Positions 61,429 to 64,000 of a stretch of DNA of 64,000 nucleotides are shown in pieces. The position numbers and the translations under genes are program-made. Under the pieces are notes generated by a model. It was not told the DNA's origin and made no database searches. It saw only the letters and a program-made list of their open reading frames with translations. The stretch comes from JAMZMI01 sp049115715 (lineage in GTDB: Bacteria > Bacteroidota > Bacteroidia > Cytophagales > Cyclobacteriaceae). The stretch spans positions 1 to 64,000 of the forward strand of contig JAGDZQ010000004.1 in the NCBI GenBank assembly GCA_049115715.1. Direction: 5' to 3'. Numbering within the stretch: position 1 is the first letter of the stretch; each line of letters opens with the position of its first letter.

Positions 61429-61890
61429 ATGAAAAAGCCATTGCTAATCTTTTTCATCCAGCTATTAATTATTTCTTCAGTATCAGCTCAATTTTTCTCG
61501 GGGTACTTTGTCAGCGATCCACCTCAGGAAGAATTCGAACACCTGAAAATTCACCATCATCACAGCAAGCACCATAAATACGAAGGAGACCTGAGTGTAA
61601 AAGCATTCTTGGAATTCGGCGAGCTATGGGAATTGAAAGCCAATATGATTGATGGCGAAAAAGCCAATTTCTTTGTTGAACGATTTGGCAGAGGCAAGGA
61701 AATTCAAACCGTCTACGAAATCAAAATCCAATTGGATGGTGTAGAGGAGGACTTTATTCTAATGGGCTATGAAGGTGAAAACCATCACCCAGCTTTCATT
61801 GCAATAGAGGAACTTTTCGAAAATGAGAAAGAAGAAGAACTGATCGATGTAAAATCCTTTCGTCTCGTCAAAGCTCACCATTTGAATTAA
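61429..61890 (+). CDS. Small secreted His-rich protein, unknown function
   Basis: A 153-residue protein with a clear signal peptide (1-20, ending Val-Ser-Ala-Gln). Residues about 39-50 hold a cluster of seven histidines that could bind metal, followed by a beta-rich, acidic domain. No family is recognised. It ends 15 bases from the convergent FMN-enzyme gene, with no clear terminator between them. Confidence 0.75.
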   Translation: MKKPLLIFFIQLLIISSVSAQFFSGYFVSDPPQEEFEHLKIHHHHSKHHKYEGDLSVKAFLEFGELWELKANMIDGEKANFFVERFGRGKEIQTVYEIKIQLDGVEEDFILMGYEGENHHPAFIAIEELFENEKEEELIDVKSFRLVKAHHLN

Positions 61891-61905
61891 CACTCTTATC
61901 AGTGC

Positions 61906-63423
61906 CTATCCGTCCTCATCAACCCGATTGAGTACTGAGTCAGGAAAATACCGATTGGACAATGCCACCATCTCATCACCTTTGACAAACATGTCAATGG
62001 TGATTTCGTTGGTGTGAGAAATGCCACAAGCCCCAAGCAATTCTAGCACAGCATGAATCGTGTTTTTGTGAAAATTGTAGACACGCTCCGATTTATCTGT
62101 CACCTCAAGACCCTTAGCTAACATCTTATCTGTGGTGGCCACACCAGTAGGGCAGTCGTTGGAATTACACCTAAGTGCCTGTATGCACCCAAGGCTAAAC
62201 ATAAACGCCCTTGCAGAATTACATATATCTGCACCCAGAGCTCGCATTCTCAAGATCGAAAAAGCAGATAGCACCTTTCCACTTGCGATGATTTTGACCT
62301 CATCTCTAAGCTTGTACTTTTCCAAAGTTTTGTGAACGAAGATCAAAGCAGGCTCAAGCGGAAGACCAACAGAATCTGCAAACTCAAGAGGCGCAGCACC
62401 AGTGCCACCCTCGGCACCATCCACTGTAATGAAATCAGGCCATATTTTGAGCTCACTCATCTTTTCAACCAAATCAATAAACTCCTCAGTCCTCCCTACG
62501 CACAACTTAAAACCAATCGGCTTATGATCCGAAAGCTCCCTTAGCTGCTGAACAAAATTTAAAAGATCCTCCGGTTTTTTGATATTCTTATGTCCGGGAG
62601 GAGATATAATCGTTTTGAAAGGCTCCACCCCTCGTATGCGGGCAATCTCTTCATTGTTTTTTGCCGCAGGCAATACACCACCATGTCCCGGTTTAGCACC
62701 CTGAGAAACTTTGATCTCGATCATTTTGATTTGAGGAAGTGCCACCTTCTCCCGATATTTTTCAGGATCAAAATCCCCATCTGCAGTTCTGCAACCAAAG
62801 TAGCCTGTGCCGATCTGCCATACCAAATCACCTCCACCCTCGATATGATAATCCGATACACTTCCTTCCCCGGTGTTGTGATAGAAATCCCCTTTTTTTG
62901 CCCCCTTATTCAAAGCCAAAATCGCATTCTTACTCAACGCACCGTAGCTCATTGCGGAAATATTCAGTACAGAAGCAGAATACACATGCTTACATAGCGA
63001 GCTGCCAATCATCACTCTGGGAAATTCTTCAAACGGAGGAACAGCGTATATAGAATGACGCAACGCCTCATAATCCTCCGTATTGATGTCCAACTGCGTC
63101 CCAAAAGGATTCGTATCATTCACATTCTTAGCCCTTCGATAAACCAAAGCCCTGTGATTTCGGCTATAAGGCTTACCATCCGTTGACCGTTCTATGAAAT
63201 ACTGCTGGATCTCAGGAGATATCGCCTCAAAAAAATATCTGAAATAGCCAAGAAGAGGAAAATTCCTCAAAATAGCATGACTCTTTTGAAACCGATTAGA
63301 AAACCCGATGAGCGCAAGCGGTACCAACACAAAATAACCGTAGTACCACGAAGGGTAAAAATATCCCAGTACACCAACGCAGAGAAGAATAGTAGGAGCT
63401 AGAAAATAAAATAAATGTCTCAT
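61906..63423 (-). CDS. FMN-binding glutamate synthase family protein
   Basis: A 505-residue protein with two N-terminal transmembrane helices (about 5-40) and a glutamate-synthase-type FMN barrel (about 100-470). Visible parts are Ser-Ala-Met-Ser-Tyr-Gly-Ala-Leu-Ser, Gly-Glu-Gly-Ser, Lys-Pro-Gly-His-Gly-Gly, Asp-Gly-Ala-Glu-Gly-Gly-Thr-Gly-Ala and a Cys-x5-Cys-x4-Cys 3Fe-4S motif. It lacks the glutaminase and GXGXG domains of full GltB. Such membrane-linked homologues are frequent in bacteria, and their substrate is not settled. Confidence 0.92.
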   Translation of the reverse strand: MRHLFYFLAPTILLCVGVLGYFYPSWYYGYFVLVPLALIGFSNRFQKSHAILRNFPLLGYFRYFFEAISPEIQQYFIERSTDGKPYSRNHRALVYRRAKNVNDTNPFGTQLDINTEDYEALRHSIYAVPPFEEFPRVMIGSSLCKHVYSASVLNISAMSYGALSKNAILALNKGAKKGDFYHNTGEGSVSDYHIEGGGDLVWQIGTGYFGCRTADGDFDPEKYREKVALPQIKMIEIKVSQGAKPGHGGVLPAAKNNEEIARIRGVEPFKTIISPPGHKNIKKPEDLLNFVQQLRELSDHKPIGFKLCVGRTEEFIDLVEKMSELKIWPDFITVDGAEGGTGAAPLEFADSVGLPLEPALIFVHKTLEKYKLRDEVKIIASGKVLSAFSILRMRALGADICNSARAFMFSLGCIQALRCNSNDCPTGVATTDKMLAKGLEVTDKSERVYNFHKNTIHAVLELLGACGISHTNEITIDMFVKGDEMVALSNRYFPDSVLNRVDEDG

Positions 63424-63484
63424 TCGTAAGGATTTGTAAGCCCTACCAAGATAACTGGATTTTTATGAATTCATAAGAAGCAAT

Positions 63485-63600
63485 ATGTCAGTATGCAGAT
63501 ATCTGACATCCAAAGCAAGATTAGTAGAAAAGCTGCCCGGAGACAAAGAGCGTCTCCAGCATCCAATAGCCGTCGCGCTATCGGAAGTATCTTTTTTGAA
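63485..63600. repeat. Cluster of three small inverted repeats
   Basis: The 363-base gap 63424-63786 has no gene but holds three hairpin-forming repeats: ATGTCAG/CTGACAT (63485-63491, 63503-63509), GGAGAC/GTCTCC (63539-63544, 63552-63557) and ATAGC/GCTAT (63566-63570, 63577-63581). A run of six T residues follows the last. It could be a small RNA with terminator or a dispersed repeat. Confidence 0.45.
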
Positions 63601-63786
63601 AGCATTTTAAAAAAAAAATGAAAGAGAACTAAGTCAGATCAGGTATTTTTCTAAGACAGCTAATAACTCAAAAAAGGATACTTTCCTCTATCCCGTCTAG
63701 TTGTCCAGATTCCCCATTTCAAAATACGATACTTAATTATTGATTGCCTTTTAACTAGTTTCTCCAATGGCACTTTTTTACTCCAA

Positions 63787-64000
63787 TCACCACTTCACTG
63801 CAATTTTCCCCATTGACTTTCTGGAAGCAAGAAAGTCATGAGCCTCTGCTAGTTGCGTGTGTTCATATTCTCTCCCAACAGTTGGCTTAATTTTCCCTTT
63901 TTCATATAGATCAATCACAGCTCTAAGGCATCTTTCCAAGAGCTCAGGTTTATCATCAGCAATACGAAGCATATTGATTCCAATAAGCGAAGTAGATTTC
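63787..64000 (-). CDS. Quinone oxidoreductase / zinc-binding dehydrogenase, C-terminal part
   Basis: The frame is open to the window edge, so only the last 70 codons are visible. The ending (Leu-Tyr-Glu-Lys-Gly-Lys-Ile-Lys-Pro, then Leu-Ala-Glu-Ala-His-x-Phe-Leu-Ala-Ser-Arg-Lys-Ser-x-Gly-Lys-Ile) is the standard C-terminus of medium-chain dehydrogenases of the quinone oxidoreductase type. It would use NADPH to reduce a quinone or enone. The N-terminal catalytic part lies outside the window. Confidence 0.85.
   Translation of the reverse strand, partial: KSTSLIGINMLRIADDKPELLERCLRAVIDLYEKGKIKPTVGREYEHTQLAEAHDFLASRKSMGKIAVKW

Noticed and set aside
62590..63053. Plus-strand frames opposite the FMN-binding glutamate synthase-like gene
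   Set aside because: They overlap a clearly real enzyme gene and encode low-complexity, Cys/Arg/Pro-rich peptides with no family resemblance.

Overview
The window looks like chromosomal DNA of a Bacteroidota bacterium, most likely a marine or soil Cytophagales relative (inference). The evidence is a type IX secretion (T9SS) sorting domain, LytTR two-component regulators, TPR-linked regulators with C-terminal DNA-binding domains, genes without Shine-Dalgarno sequences, several TTG/GTG starts, and a gene set for algal or plant sugar use. No tRNA or rRNA gene, CRISPR array or intact insertion sequence was found.

Region 1 (1-32.5 kb) is a large Tc (ABC-type) toxin island. A 2499-residue fused TcB-TcC protein is encoded on the minus strand. 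It carries SpvB, VCBS/FG-GAP, TcdB-mid, Rhs shell and core parts, and its variable C-terminus holds a LysM domain and an AHH-type nuclease. A small AT-rich gene that resembles Imm11/Imm43 (DUF1629) immunity genes converges on the toxin tip across a perfect bidirectional terminator. Diverging from the BC gene is a plus-strand operon. It encodes a TcA split into two polypeptides (VRP1/ABC-N/neuraminidase-like, then pore/TcB-binding), two giant phage-tail-fibre-like proteins (one with a peptidase S74 chaperone, the other with YadA-like head repeats), two small unknown proteins, and a protein of about 15 beta-propeller-type repeats. Tc genes linked to exchangeable trimeric fibres are the most interesting system here. 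My hypothesis is that the fibres and propeller protein select the target and the AHH nuclease is the payload.

Region 2 (32.5-45 kb) is carbohydrate use. A RhaT-type sugar symporter and a GH29 alpha-L-fucosidase lie on the minus strand. Diverging from them is a uronate regulon: a Nudix-like regulator with a degenerate catalytic box, glucuronate isomerase (UxaC), KDG kinase, KDPG aldolase, a three-part TRAP transporter, a DMT permease and a sodium/solute symporter. Together these would import hexuronates and feed them into the Entner-Doudoroff pathway. The reductase and dehydratase steps between UxaC and KDG are not in the window.

Region 3 (45-46.3 kb) is mostly non-coding. It holds a structured stretch of about 600 bases that I suspect is a decayed group II intron-like RNA, a small KTSC-domain gene, and another stretch without genes.

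Region 4 (46.3-53 kb, minus strand) holds a LiaF-like membrane protein with a LytS/LytR-type kinase and regulator, with LytTR-like direct repeats upstream. It also holds a secreted CEMIP-like G8/beta-helix protein translationally coupled to a tiny protein made of little more than a T9SS sorting domain, and a single-domain globin.

Region 5 (53-64 kb) holds a TPR/HTH regulator, an aromatic aminotransferase-prephenate dehydrogenase pair, a hybrid two-component sensor with an AraC output, a THI5/NMT1-like binding protein without a signal peptide, a His-rich secreted protein, an FMN-binding glutamate synthase-like enzyme and the 3' end of a quinone oxidoreductase gene. All functions are read from sequence motifs only; no database search was possible.
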